Of a stretch of DNA of 64,000 nucleotides, positions 29,067-43,200 are shown in pieces. Position 1 is the stretch's first letter. Every line of letters begins with the position of its first letter. The notes under the pieces are model-generated. The model searched no databases, had not been told where the DNA came from, and worked only from the letters and a program-made list of their open reading frames with translations. This DNA comes from Dipetalonema caudispina (Eukaryota > Nematoda > Chromadorea > Rhabditida > Onchocercidae), in contig JABVXV010000002.1 in NCBI GenBank assembly GCA_013365325.1, positions 248,001-312,000 on the forward strand, given 5' to 3'. The translations under genes were made by a program, and so were the position numbers.

Positions 29067-31646
29067 ATGCCGAAAATGAAATTCTATGGTGATCGGCCGC
29101 AGTCATTTTCTATCGATGATTCTGGGGAACGCTACTATATTGGTGCTGAGGTTGGTGAAATAGCTCTGCCACATTGTTCAGATATAGTAATCGTAGAGAC
29201 CCATAAATCCAAGTTGCTATCCAGTGTTTCTTTCTAGACATGTTTGCTCGACCTTCTGATCACTACTTTTATAATAGGTTTAATTTTCGTACTCTGCTTT
29301 AACATGAGTTGCAGGTGGGACAATATATGAGATATCATCGTGGTTCGTTATACAAAAGGTTTCCACAACTATGGAAACGTATGGCAACTTTGGAAGAAAA
29401 ACGAAAAATGCAAGAAATGGCGTGTCCTTCATCCTTTTTGAATACCAATATAATGTTGGTAAAAGCTTGTGAGGTATGGCTTATTTCTCAACTTTATATG
29501 AAAGGAACTGCAGTATTACTACTGTCTAAATATGTAAATTTTCTTTTCTCCAAGTAGATGTTGCAATTGTCAATCAGACTTTTTCTTTGTCTGCAATGCT
29601 TTCATTTTATAAGCTAATTAATGATGCTATTATCAGCAGCAGCAATAAAATATTAATTTAAGGTTGATGAGATTTTGATGGGAAACGAGGAGAAATATCG
29701 CGCAGGTGGGACAGGTACAGCAAGTAGCGGTATATCATCAGGAAACACCATTGCTCTTAATGGTACTCCAATGAAATCAACGCGATCTGGAACAGGACCA
29801 TGGCTCGGACAGCAAGTATGTTCTAATAGTTGATAGTAATTAGATTTACAAAAGTAACAGTTTCATTTGTTTGATCAAATTGTTTTTTATCCCAATGGTA
29901 CTTGAGAAATAATGCGATGTCCATGTCATTCATTGTATGAAATGCTCTAAAATCCATTAAAAATATGTAAGCTAGATTAAGAGGTCAAAATAAGTTTGAT
30001 ATTCCTAAATCACCACTGGAATAAATCTCGGTCTCCTTACTAGGATTATATTTAGTTACTGTAATCCATTCTTTTTCAAGAATAATATTCCAGTAAAGGA
30101 AAATATTGAAATACTATTACTGATATTGTCAGGTCAGCTTCACACTTAACTTTTTACAGTACCTACTCAGAAAGTTAGTCCAGCTTTTTGGGATGAATAA
30201 CTTTTCCCTTGTATGTTAACAGAAAGATGATATTGAATCGCATGACGAAAGTTATTTCAAGTAATTGTATATTGAAGGTAAGCAGCGGTTCACATCATTT
30301 AGAAAGCGTACCTTGTTCTACACCAGTGGCACATGCACGCGGGCATATGAAAACACGGGACTTCGCTTCTTCACCGGATGATCTGGACATGTATAGAAGA
30401 ATTTTGGACAACGCCGACCAACCTGAGGAGCTAATACCCATAAGGTCGATATTTCTAAAGAAGTTAGGTAATATAGGACAATCTATAAAGATTATGGCTT
30501 CCTTTGTTGTTCTTTTACCTCCTTTTTTATTGATTTTCTTAAGGTTGGATATGGAATTGGAAGGTGTGAAGCTCCGCGATACATTTTGTTATAATCGCAA
30601 CGAAAAATTGATAACGCCAGAAATTTTGGCTGAAACAATGTGTGATGATCTCGATTTGCCCACAGGGACTTTTCAGAATGCCATTGCGCAAGCTATACAT
30701 CAGCAAATTGAGGTCAGAGTGTAATTTCATCTTTATTTCCAGTAGCTTTCAATCATTTAATTTTTGAGCAGTTGATAACCCGACTAGTAGATAACTCATG
30801 TGTCGGTTCAGCGGATAATATTCTGGGTATAAATGAATAGGGATCTTGATTTCATTTGGAAATTTAAGGTGTTGCGCAGGAGACATATCATCCAGTAGGA
30901 AAAATAATCATAAACGGAGAGTTCACTCTTTGGTGTTTCAGGCGGCGGGAGAAGCAGCCCCTGTCGATACGGCGTTAAGTGATCAGCGCGCACTGTTAAA
31001 ACTGAATATTCACGTCGGTAATCAATCTTTAGTTGATCAGTTTGAGTGGGATATGAGTGAGGAAAAAAACAATCCGGAATGGTTCGCTTCAAAGTTAGCT
31101 TCCGAATTGGGCCTTGGAGGAGAATTTGTGGCTGCAATAAGTTATTCTATCCGTGGGCAGTTATCGTGGAATCAAAAAACTTATGCCTACAGGTGTTTAT
31201 TGCCTTCAACTCTCTCAAAGAACATATTTACGAGTTTCAGTAGATGATTGTGACTGCTAATAGATATATAGCAGCTCATCTCCGTAATGACATTGCTATC
31301 GGACATTGTTTTATTTAGACTTCACCGAATAATCTTACGGTTCAAATCGTAGTTTCTCGTCATATTGCTCTGTTTAGGTAGCAAGTAGTAAATCTCACCA
31401 CCCTAAATTGTGTGATGATATATTTATTTGTATTTTCGGTCGTAAGAAAGCTGTTTTTCATGTTTTAGTGAATCTCCCTTGCCAACAGTTGATTGTCCGT
31501 TTCGGAATCCTGCAGATGCTGATGTTTGGGGACCGTTTTTGGAAACACTTACAGATGCTGAAATCGAAAAGAAAATGCGCGATCAAGATCGTAATACACG
31601 TCGCATGAGACGGCTCGTGAATGCGAATCCTTATGGCGGCCTTTAA
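29067..31646 (+). CDS. snfc-5: SNF5 / SMARCB1, core SWI/SNF subunit
   Basis: Core subunit of SWI/SNF (BAF) chromatin remodelers that contacts the nucleosome acidic patch. Seven exons: 29067-29150, 29315-29473, 29663-29815, 30278-30444, 30544-30712, 30942-31192 and 31469-31646; 386 residues, almost identical in length to human SMARCB1 (385). The N-terminal winged-helix-like region ([19 protein letters not shown]) is followed by [13 protein letters not shown]5 repeat 1 ([26 protein letters not shown]), repeat 2 ([36 protein letters not shown]) and the C-terminal basic coil ([18 protein letters not shown]). The junction between exons 3 and 4 is in a variable region, so one small extra exon could be missed. 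AATAAA at 31944. First of three closely spaced plus-strand genes. Confidence 0.95.
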
Positions 31647-32103
31647 TTTCCATCAGTCACTTTTTTGGTGTTGTGCAATCCTTTTACTGTTTTTATGAAA
31701 TTGTTATTGTAATAGTGGTATCTAATTGGCCCTGAAAAAATGATGCAGACACTTTCCGAATGAAAAAAAGTTGAATCAGGTATTCTGGCCGAAAATAGTC
31801 ATCTTCGTATGCGTTATCTTCTTGATAATATCGAGAACAGTGCTGTAACAACTGCATGGTTTCAGTTATTATCTGTCGAATTATTATTTATGCATGTCAC
31901 ACTGAAAAAAAAGTTGTCTATCAAATGTAATTTTATGACGATCAATAAATTTATTTTTTCATCCAGTTAGATTATGTGTGTGGTATATTTCCAATCATGT
32001 TCATATTTTGCTGCAATCTTCATATGTAACATTCGTAGAAAATGGAAAGTTCGAATCTTAGTGGGGAATTACCCTACACCTCTTATTTTTACAGCTTTTT
32101 GAA

Positions 32104-34171
32104 ATGGCTGCTGTGGCAGGAGATGGTATTGAGGTTGACGACGACATGGAGCTCGAACATACAGATCAAGGTTGGTTTAAAATTGTGTTTGTTTTTGCAA
32201 ATCGTTGCTGAGTTGTTTGAAAATTTTATGTCTAATTGTAAGTGCTAATTAAAATGTGGTTTCCGAGTTTTGAAATTCCTGTGTCTTGCTAGCAGTGTTT
32301 TTTTTTGCTAAGTGGTCAAATTGCTGAAGTCAACAAAAGTCTTTCCTTAGTGATCCCATGGTTTATAGATTTTCAAAATCTTTGGTCTCTTATTTTAAAT
32401 GTTTCGGGCCAAAAGGGACACTGAATGAAGGATTTCTTGATTTCTGTAAACCAGCAATTAATCTGCATTTTGATCTGATGAAGTGCATTTAATATGATAT
32501 ATTTTTCTGCAAAAACTAGTCAGAACAATGTACACTACAAAGAGCAAAAGATTGGACAGTGCTGAGATTAGATGTGCACTCGAAGTAAACAGTATTCGAG
32601 GTTTATAACTTGTTAGTCTTAATGCAAGCGTTGTCACAATCACTTGAGTCTTTGTGGTAATATAACTAGAGGGAATTGGATTAAGTAGAATTATCTTAGT
32701 AGCATTATTTGTAATTTTGCAAGTCTTTCTTGTCTGCACTTTCTGATTTCAACTTTTCTGGAATTAGATCGGTGGTAGGGAACTCTGTTATGAAAAAGTT
32801 TCGTTCTAAGCTGTTCGTTTATTAATATCTAATCCTAAGATAGAGCATTTGCAAGTCGTATGATTTATTTCTTGATAGTTTTCTCAGCAATAACTATTTT
32901 TGCATGTTGCACATACGGTGTCATTTTGTTCGAAAGTTCGTTTTTTTTTTTTCATTCTGAAACAAACAAACATTTGGTATATATTGCGCTATCAGGTTTA
33001 TTCCAATGTGTTGGAAGTGCTTAAGCGAAAAAAAGATTATAAATATTTTTATGATGCTTTCTTGAATGTGCTTCCATTAACTTAGTCTTTCAGCTCCATT
33101 TTGTGTTTGTGTTTATGTATGTTCGATGTGTGCTGCTACACAGTCTTTCCGACCGCGTTCTGTGATTTGCAGATGTTTCGGTAACTTCAAATTCCCAATT
33201 TGTTACCTAGGTCCATGAGTTTACTTCTCAAAAATATCCACATTATGATGTTATAGTTGATGATCTAAAAAGTCGAGCGACAAAGAAAAAAGGACGTGGT
33301 TTTGGCGGTGAAACGCATGCTGATGTTACGGAATATGAAGGTTTGGAGAGCACAGGTGGTGCAAATAATCCGAATGCCCCTCAGAGGTTTGGAAATGCCA
33401 ATTTTTCATACTTTTCATTTCAATTTGTTAAAATTTTTAGGTTAGTTTGATAGTGTTACTTTTTTATAAATAAACCCTTCACATTTTGAACCTTGTTTTT
33501 CCAAAAAAAGCTATGATTTCGCATGATGTGTTTAGATCAGTAGAAGGCTGGATAGTGTTTGTCACAAATGTTCATGAAGAAGCTCATGAGGATGACGTGT
33601 ATGAACGATTTAGCGAATATGGTGAAATTAAAAATATGAATTTGAATATTGACCGACGAACAGGCTTTTTAAAGGTTGTTTTTTTATTTCCATTGTTTCT
33701 AAAAAATTAAAAAGAATTCAGTCTCCTCTTTGGACAGGATTCATCAAATGTTAATTATTGGTAAAGCGCTCCCGTTATTGAAGCCTTAATTTCGTTATAC
33801 TTGGTGAAGTTTGATACTTACATTTCTCTTTTCCCTTTAACCTTTCTGTCTGTCTCACAAACTCATGCATTTTCTACGCGTTCCAATAACATCAAGTCTG
33901 GATAGTGGAGCTGAATAATGGATTTCCAAAATATCTATGAAGTGTTTGTTGATAATAGTGATCGATATAGCGTTTCTGAAATTTTCGCTCGTTTTTGTTA
34001 GTATTGAACTTTTCCCGTCTCATTTAGGGATACGCATTAGTGGAGTACGAAACTCAGAAAGAAGCTCTTGCTGCAATTGAAGGTTTAAATGGCGCAGAAC
34101 TACTTGGACAAACAATAAACGTTAGTTGGTGCTTTGTGCGAGGCAGTGCGCAGAAGAAGAGGCGACGATGA
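32104..34171 (+). CDS. rnp-4: Y14 / RBM8A, exon junction complex RNA-binding protein
   Basis: Partner of Mago in the exon junction complex, marking spliced mRNAs for export and surveillance. Exons: 32104-32170, 33211-33386, 33536-33674 and 34028-34171, with a short unresolved link after the first. The acidic N terminus ([11 protein letters not shown]) is followed by the basic [10 protein letters not shown] segment, then an RRM with RNP2-like [37 protein letters not shown] and RNP1-like GYALVEY, ending [15 protein letters not shown]. These are near-invariant Y14 features. The leader acceptor TTTTACAG is at about 32094, 9 bases before the start. Exon 1 ends in codon phase 1 but the next clear exon needs phase 0; an 8-base micro-exon at 33173-33180 would fix this but leaves a 30-base intron, so the join is uncertain. 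Confidence 0.93.
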
Positions 34172-34755
34172 GTTGATTTCAATTCCATTTAAAGCGAACC
34201 TGCAGTTTCATTTTGATAATGTCAAACGCCTCATTGAATTATTGTTGATCTTGCTGGATTTTACAGTTTTTTTTTCTGTTCTGTAATTGTTTCATGTGTA
34301 CGGAATTTCGAGATTTAGTTTTCTGAAGTTTTTTACTGAAATTCAGATCTGTTGGCATCTTAATATTTTTACTGCGATAGTATGCAGGCAACGTAAACAT
34401 ATTTTTCCATACGAAATTGTTTATTGCTGTATAAAACTCATTCGCAGTAAATTTGGATTTGAAACTGCATTGCTCAGATTTTTATCTGCGAAAGGTTCTT
34501 AATGCCTTTGATAAAATGTGCCGACATAAAAGTGGTCTAATGCGTGATTATCAGTTAAATCATCTTATACCGTAGGCGACTTGTTATTTGCGACTGAAGA
34601 GAACTCACTGCGAAAGATCATCTTTCTAGCTTGTGCACTTTCTTGATGAACTGCAAATTCAGCAATGATTGCACAACTCGGATCGAGAAGTGTGTAAAGC
34701 AAGCTTACTGACGAGTTACTTTTGTTTCATTTGTTGGAAGAAAGGTACCGTATCA

Positions 34756-37700
34756 ATGGCACATTTGGTGATTTATGGCACAGAACTGGAGGAACTTGAT
34801 GATGAGACGAGTTCGTTTGTCTTTGCAACAGTTCCTATAACATTTGATCATATTGCAATTAGGCCGATTTTGCTGATAATGATAAAAATTAGTCCGTAAC
34901 TATGAAATAGATATTCGAAGTTTGTCCCTACTGCTGTTATAATCCAGTTCCGGAACTTATCTGCAACTGATTTCCATAAATTTTAGATACCATTCCTTCA
35001 TTTTTTTAGACTAGATTCTTTGTGCGGTTCTAGTATTGAAATTTCTATTATTTTAGGTAGCGTGAGTAATGTACGACCTCTTGGAATTGGAGAACAGGTG
35101 GTGAAAGATGAAAAGGGACGAAAGCGTTTTCATGGAGCATTTACTGGTGGTTTTTCTGCTGGATATTTTAACACTGTTGGTTCTAAGGAAGGTAATGATT
35201 CATTTTTTTTTTCATAATTCTTTAAGATAATCCCAATTTTATCACTTTATAATATGTAAAGATATTTAAGGTTGGATACCAAAAAAGTTCCGATCAAGTC
35301 GCGATGAAAGGGGCGAAAGAATTGATTATAAACCAGAGGATTTCATGGATGAAGAGGTTTGAGTCATGTTATTTCATGTTGTGACATAGGACCGCGAGAC
35401 AATGTTAATAGCAATGAAGGACAAGCCTAAGATGTCTGTGAGATAGTATGCGTGTACATCGGTAACGGGTAAGCTGAGCAATATCTGTTGAAATCTGTAT
35501 AAGTCAAGTAAATCATGAAGTTGTTACTAATCATTATTGAAGGTTGATGATTTGTAGGATTTGAGCGAATTTGGAATAGCAGCTAGACGAATAAAAACTT
35601 CAGCGAATGTTGGTGAAGATAACAGTGATAGACATTTGCTAGCATGGGAACGAAATACGCAGTCTTCACTCGAGTCATCACTCTCAGTTCATCTTCAAAA
35701 AATTATTAAACCAACTAGGTACGTAATCGGTAACATCTTTAATTGGTACTTTAAAATATACATGTGTTTAAATGTTTAAACTCTGTGCACACGTATTTAG
35801 ATATCGCCATTTTATAGGGACTCAGTGGGTATACAACTGCTGAAAAAGATGGGATGGAGGGAAGGACATGGGATTGGACCGAAAATGTCACGAAAAGCGT
35901 TGGAGAAACAGAAACGTATGTATAATCTTCGTTTTGTTTATAGCTGTGATCTATTGTTTGAGAAATTCTGATTTGTCAGACCTAACTTCGTATTACATTA
36001 TTCTATGTTGTGTATTAAGAATTTTTCTTAATAAGTGGGGTACTCAGCTGAGGAACAGAAGCGATAATTTATCTGTATACTTTTTACACTTTCACACCTT
36101 TCCTGTCCACTTTTGTTTATCCTGTTAATATGTTCAGTGAACGACAACAGAACTCGTGGTAAAGGAGGGTTTTATAATGAAGAGGCAGTGAAAGAAGCGG
36201 ATGAAATGGCACCAAATTTTTTATTTGCGCCAAGCGACTTTGATCCAACTATTTTGAAGTCCTCTGAAGGCGTTCATGGTTTGGGATATCACGGAATCCG
36301 AGACACTTCTGTGTTGTCTGAGAAATACGGTATTCTTGACGCTGCGCTAAAAGTAGAGAAAAAAGGAAAAGGGATCTCAGGACAGGTATATTTCATGTGT
36401 ATTTACAGATATGACGTTTCTTCATTTTGACTTATTAGAATATAATTTGTATCATTTTGTTGTAAGTCTCCTGTAAATATTCCTTTATCTTTTATATGGT
36501 ACCGTTTTGTCTTATTCCAAAGTAAATTTAGGGTCCGGATGCTCTTTGGATTAGGTCACAGTAATTCGTTCTCTAAAAAAAATTTAGCGGCTTCGGAAGA
36601 TCTCACTATTTCTGACAATGTAAACGAGAAATCAGTAATAGTTTTGACATAGCGTTAGTACTAAAATTTTTTCTTCAAGTTATATTTATTTCAAGGCATT
36701 TGGTGTTGGTGCGTTTGAAAATGATGATGCGAACATATACACGAATTATGATCTTTCCCAATATGATTTCGCGATTGGTGGTAGTGGAACAGCGTCCGAT
36801 GCATCTTGTAGTGCAAGTAATTCTTTTTCTGATTCAATTACTTTGTTTCAAACAAAATATTATTGCTCACGAGCGAAAATCGCTTCTACAATTGATAAGG
36901 ACGACCCAAAAGTCGTAATTAGATTCCTGTTATTTCAATGAATTTATTGCAGGTGACACAAGTTTTATAATGGCATCCAAACGCCAGCTTGCAAGATACT
37001 TTTTCGAACCACCGCGAATCCCATCGAATTTTCTTTCGCGACATATTCCCGTCCACCCAAATATTTCTCAGATGCCCTTGAATATCAAACAGTTCAGTGA
37101 AAGAATGAATCATTTGCAGCGTGCAAAGTTTTTGGGAGAGGTAATTTTTTTTCTTTGTTAAAAGCTTGACTTCTTTCGATATGTCATTCTGAATAATTTT
37201 GTTTGCATAGATTGATCCAAAACCGGTCTTTGAACTAGTACGTGATGAAGATCGAAAGAGACTGAAAATTCCTCAAAGTGAAGATGTAATACAAAATCTA
37301 TTCGAAGAAGAACCCATGAAACAAGCACGATTTAAACAATATGTAAATTATTTGAAACGAGGTTTGTAGATCTGTTATAATTTTTTATTAATTCGAAGAT
37401 TTTTATAGAAGGGTAGTTCTGCTTATTTAGTGTATGATAGTGAGCATAATTTTGCATTTTAATAAGACAGTTTATCTGCCAAGCCTGAATTCCTTTTATA
37501 CTGATGAAGTTTGACAAATTGTGAAGGAAAAAAAATTAACCGACAGGTAATCATGAAGAAAAGATCAGTGAGTAATTCACTTCTAAAACGATGTCTTCTT
37601 TTTTGTGAAGATACAGCTTTCAATTATACATCTTTCCGTCGTGTAATGATTTTTCTAACAGGATTGCACTATTCGCGACCACCCGATATGACAAGATTGG

Positions 37701-39656
37701 AGTGGGACCAAGAACTACATGATTTTCAAAATGTGCTTCCTCCCGATTTACGATCACTTATATTAGAAGTTGAAAGACAGCAGAAACCGTTGGCACGCCC
37801 AGATATAGCGGCTCCCATAGCCGATGTTTTAAAGTCGAAATTTGTTTCTAATTCAAGCTCCTGTTCTGGCAAGGTTAGAGAGTTATTTATGGATGAGACT
37901 TTTTTATAATTATGTTTTATTTCACTCTTCCTTCCCTATAATACTACTTCTTTATTTATTTAGGGGACTGAGTTAATTGTATTTTCAATATATATTCATT
38001 AAGATGAAGGAAATAGAAGGTGACGAACGATTGGCAGCTGTAAAGATGAAAATGTTTGGTGTAAAGACTCGATCAGTTCATGAATGGCATCCTGCTAAGC
38101 AGTTGGCAAAACGATTCAACGTTCCGGATCCATATCCCTCGTCTGATCTCCTTGGTGTTCCTTGCTTGCAGGTTTTTTCCTTATTATGACTTTTAAAAAT
38201 TCATACTAGGTATTTATTTATTCTCGACTCGATGTTTTTATTTTTCCAGAAAACAAAAAAGACCGAAACGCTTGCAAATCTCGGCGCTCATATGCTAACA
38301 TTTGATTCAACAGCACAGGATCTGAAGTATCGTTCAAGCTTAGAAAACATTAGTGCGGGAAAAAAAGAGGCATTTTTTTTTTTCACTGTCTTTTTACAGA
38401 TACAGATAAAATACTTGTATCACTTTAAATTTCTTTCACTTTGGTAAACTAGTCAGGTCGTAGTAAGTTTTCTTGCAATAGGCGGAGTTTTAAATCTATA
38501 TATCTATACATATGTTCATAGACAGGTCTTCTTCTTATCCTAACAGTTTTATTAATAATTTTGGGTATCATAGTACTAGTATGGACTTCACTTCCAGTCA
38601 TTTTTTTGAGTTTTTATGTTTTTTGAAAGCTTTTCCATAAATACCCAAAACTACATTTTGACCAAACTTCAAAATTGAATTGTGTTGTACAGTCTACCAC
38701 CTTCTGTATAGTAATGAGATAACATATTATCTCATTCATGAAAGAGAATGTAATGAGAAGTTCTAGGATTCCTACGTGCTGAGTAACTGAGAAGTAAGAT
38801 TCACAAGAAAATTGATTCGCAGTTCGTAATTCTGTCTTTCTTTTTATTGCAGATTCCAAACACAAAAGAAGTATTTACTGAAGACAGATCCAGTTCAGAT
38901 CATCAGAAGCCATCAGAAGAATTTCTGAAAGCTATATTTGGTGACAGTGATGAATCTAGCACTGATACGGAAGATGAGGAAGTACAAGATAGTCAGAAGA
39001 CTGTAATGATTGCATCAACGCCGTCTGAAGACTTTCGTGGTAACAGGACTGAGGATAATAAGGAATCTGTGATATCAGTAAAAATGCTCACAGTGATGGA
39101 TATGGATTTGTCTGACAGATATGATAATAAAGAATTTGGACCCGTACCTCCACCTCCCACGTCTTCGTTAATGGTTAATTTAAGGGCAGATATCATTAAC
39201 TCAAAAAAAAAAGGTAAGTTCTATTTTATGAATGCAGATAGGATATGTAGCCTTATTTAATTAACTAACCAAGTTTGGGCTGTTTCTATATCCATCTCTT
39301 AAAAGACAAAGTTAATGTTTATCCAATTATTCCCGTATCCAAACTCTAAGTTGTTTTCTTTTGCAGTTACGAAAAAAGCATAGTGCGAAAGTTTTGTCCT
39401 CCTACTGTTGTTGCGCTTATTAAGAGCCATAGAAATTTGTATCCTCGAGTATTTCAGGGAAAAAGCATCACAAACATTCGAAGGAAAAACGGAAAAGGGA
39501 AAGAAAGAAAACCGAGAAAAAAGTAAGCTTTTGAAAATTCATTTATTGATATGGTGATGAAGCCTGTAGCATCCATAGCTACTTTTATCTACTCCAAAAT
39601 ACTGATTCTTTTAGCACAAAAGAAAATTACATCGCCATAAAGGGTCACAAGAGTAA
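34756..39656 (+). CDS. GPATC1-like: GPATCH1, G-patch spliceosomal protein
   Basis: Orthologue of human GPATCH1, a G-patch protein of late spliceosomes thought to activate a DEAH helicase. Fifteen exons: 34756-34810, 35057-35191, 35271-35356, 35558-35718, 35818-35915, 36138-36385, 36696-36816, 36953-37140, 37211-37361, 37662-37873, 38004-38171, 38250-38369, 38853-39213, 39458-39522 and 39615-39656; about 736 residues. Signatures in order: [20 protein letters not shown] and [16 protein letters not shown] (N-terminal DUF1604 region), the G-patch ([16 protein letters not shown]), [39 protein letters not shown], an acidic Ser-rich stretch and a Lys/His-rich tail. The donor at 38370 would be GC (GAG|GCATTT); an alternative GT lies 27 bases on. 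AATAAA at 39912. Confidence 0.93.
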
Positions 39657-40203
39657 CCAGGTCGAGTGCATAACATTCGCCTAATTAATGATCTCTGAAC
39701 AGGTTAGTGAAACACACTTGTAAGATGAAATGTCTGTTTTTCAAGAAGCGAAATTTCGAATGTAATTAACAGACACTGATTTCATGTCCCATTGTGCGTA
39801 TGTCAATTTCATCACATCTGAACATGAATTTTCCCGTGATGTTATACTTTCTGCCTATGTATCGCAGTACAATACTTTATACAAAATATCTTGTGTTATT
39901 AATTATCATTGAATAAAAGATACGTTTCGCAGTGCTATGTCTTATTTCTTCCTACCAGAATATGATGTCTCTTTTTTATGCTCACAATAATGATGGAAGA
40001 AAATTCAATAGCAAAAGCAATATTTAAAAGCTAGAACGTATAGACCATTCAGATCTATATAACCAGTGATATTTTTATCATAGCAAAAAAAAAAAAAAAA
40101 AAAACTGTAACATATAATGGAAAAAGGAGCAATGCGCGTCAAAACTGCATTGACAAATCATTTTTACAAAATTTAGAGCTCTTTCATGAAGCTAAGATAA
40201 ATA
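39657..40203. other. Convergent gap GPATCH1 / hip-1
   Basis: About 550 bp holding both 3' ends. A polyadenylation signal for GPATCH1 lies at 39912-39917 and an A run at about 40086-40104. No coding potential seen. Confidence 0.6.
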
Positions 40204-43200
40204 TCAGTCAAGATCCGGTTCAGGGGCCTTGTTTGGCGGCGTCATGTTTGTCGCAGTCTCACTATTTCCTGCCGCTTCCTTCATCTAAAGCATTCGAAAT
40301 AAGCAAATGTATGGGAAAAGTGTAAGGAGTAAATGCCATTTAAATTTAAATCTCAACCTGTGCAATGCATCCTCTCTGTAGCATAATCTCATGTTGTAAA
40401 CAGATAGCCCACATAGTCCATCCTATTTAGAAATCTTTAGCGTATTGCATTAGTTTGCTAAAAGCTTTAGTAAGCTTCTCTCGACATTATTCAACTATTA
40501 CAACCTGACTTTATGTAAATTCGTAACATCAAATTGTTAAAATGAAGTATCGGCAAGGAAATGAAACTGTATAACCTCTGGATTTCCACTGTTCATGCCG
40601 AACCCGCCAGTAACATTACCAATTTTGCTGAACAATTTCATCACTTTCGGATTTGACATATGCTTTGCAATATTAGCCGGGTTATTGATGATGTCCATGT
40701 AGGCTGCAAGGACACCTTCATCTTGCAACAGACTCATAACCTCTGAGTCTTGAAAGATTTTTTCGAATCCCTTCGGCATATTTGGCATACCAAAGCCACT
40801 GAAGCCTCCTGCACAATCAGCATGCTGCAAATAAATGCTTCATTGTATACAGAAAAAAAACATAGCTCTGTCTCATTTCAAAACTGAAAATTGCGCAACC
40901 TTCACTGTTTGTTACAACATAAGATGCCATTTCTTACCATTATATTTTCAGTTTTTGCGATAGAAGTTACACTTTATTCTGAAATAAACCTTTTTTTTCT
41001 CCTCTTCTTCCCGTTTTCGTGCTTCCTGTGCTTGTCTAACTCGTTCCTGACGTGTTTTCAACTCTTTTTCTTCCTTGCGCCTCTCTTTGTTTCGATTATG
41101 CTCAAGAATTTTCTTGGCCTGAAATTATGAAATTAAGTAGAATACAAACAAATGATATGTGAAGAACAGAAAAGTGGCATAAAAGAAGTAGGTTACAATC
41201 GCTCCTGTACCACGTTCTACAATTTATGGATCAAATACATAAGCTTCCATCTTATTATTACCCTTTACAATAAATTAGCAAGTATTTAAATTCCTCTTAA
41301 TTAATGATCATCAATATTTGACTATAAGCAACGATTCCATCATAATTCGCTGAAGAGATATATAGGATATTTTCTAATTTGATTTATACGTACAATTTCC
41401 ATTTTTCTAACCAAACCCATGAAAACCAAATTCTAAAATATCTTTTAGCGGTTTCCATATTTAGTATTTATGTTACACCTTTGGTATCCTGAAATGTGGA
41501 AGTGTACTCCTTTTTTAAACTACGGCTTGGTACTTCTATCATTCCTTGAAAGGTCACGAATATATCTGGAGGCGAGATAGGGAGTTGAAAATGAAACAGA
41601 AGATGAAATTGAGTAATTGAGCGAATGTCAGCTGCTTGCATCTCCACAAATACTCGAAACTGCATTTACTCTTTCACATTTCATCCCATACATCCTCTAA
41701 TTTACCTTATATGCATTATAATAACTAAGCAGATTTGCATAATTCCAAGTGCAAAAAATTAAAAATCAGGTTGGCTACTCTGGACAGTTTGGGAAGGGAA
41801 ACAAAGAGACACAAAAGAGGATCATGAAGATTCCACCCGGAAAATTTTTTTGAAAATCAAGGATAAAAATATCCTTGATAAGATAGACCTTTCACTTCTA
41901 TTTATTATCAGAATTGATGCACCGTAGACGCTCAGATTGGAATTTATCGAACTACTGAATCATCGATATACTTTCTCATACCGATGATTCAACCTACACT
42001 AAACATTAAATAGAGCGGATAAAACCAATACTTGACTTCAGCAAAATTAAGAGCCTTCCGGCCAATAAATTTCAAACCCGACAGCTGTAAATGTAAAGTT
42101 TTCGAAATAATTCTTTTGAATGGCAAACTGATACACGAGTCACACATCGGAGAACACAACAGTGAAGACAGCTGCATCCAGAAATTGAGAGATGGGGAAA
42201 TGAAAATAAAAAAAAAAAACTTAGTTTCGTCGACATTTTTCAGACAAAATAAGACGAGCAGGTGTGTTATCAGTAATTCAAGAGAAAACAGAAAAGAACT
42301 GCAGAAGAAAGTGAAGCAGAGGAAACAGAAGCAGAAAGTAGGTAGAACTTGTAAAAATAAGAGGCGGTTCAAACTTTCACTCAACAGCAGAAGCTCAAAT
42401 CTCAAAACAGATATCGAGTGGTGCAATACGAAAGTCTGCACGTTTCTTGGAGTTCAATAAGAGACAGCACCACCAAGGTCCTTCATCATAAGGTACAGAT
42501 GACACCAGTTCAAGTGATTTATTACATCGTTTTTCCAATTGCCTTGTTATCAATCAGTGCAGCTGAAACCACTCAAAATACTAAGAATGGTTAGTTCTTT
42601 TCATCCACTACGAGCAATACTAGCATGAAATTAGAAAGTTTTGTAACTTCTTAAGCACTAAAACACTTCATGAATTGATAGCTTGTTAAAAGGCATTGAA
42701 CAACATGAATTTTTAGATTACGATGTACTTAAGGCAAGATGACTGTGTTCGACTGTCCCCCAAATTTCACTATAGATATTTGTTCTTCATTGAAGGATGT
42801 AATAAAAAAATGATAATACCAAAAAATGTATTTAATTTCCTTCAGTAATTTACTAATACTTTGACGAAGCACAAAATACCACTTCCAGTAAGCAGCAATC
42901 GCTTCAAGTCTTAAAGCTAAAATTCTGAAGGATCGATAATAATTTTAAACTTTCAGCTGATAATGATCTCATTACAATTGGATATTCATGGCAATATGCT
43001 ACAAGTGACGAGCCTCTCCGTAAATTTGTTAAGCAATTTGGATTATCCCCTAGAAGTAAAACTTTTAAATCTTCCTCTGTAATGCTAATACCAATCCAAC
43101 TAAAAAACAGATACAGTTAGAACAGAGAGCTCCACAAAATAAGATAATTTAATGGAAAAAGACAAGACATGGTATTTTATGTTTTGACAGAACGATTAAG

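Noticed and set aside
39363..39457. Alternative GPATCH1 exon starting after TTTTGCAG at 39366
   Set aside because: It runs into a stop codon within six codons; skipping to the acceptor at 39457 keeps the basic His/Lys-rich tail in frame.
41989..42460. Overlapping open frames of about 140-150 codons on both strands upstream of the nested gene
   Set aside because: Composition is low-complexity and neither has splice context or recognisable motifs; the nested gene has its own signal-peptide exon starting at 42499.
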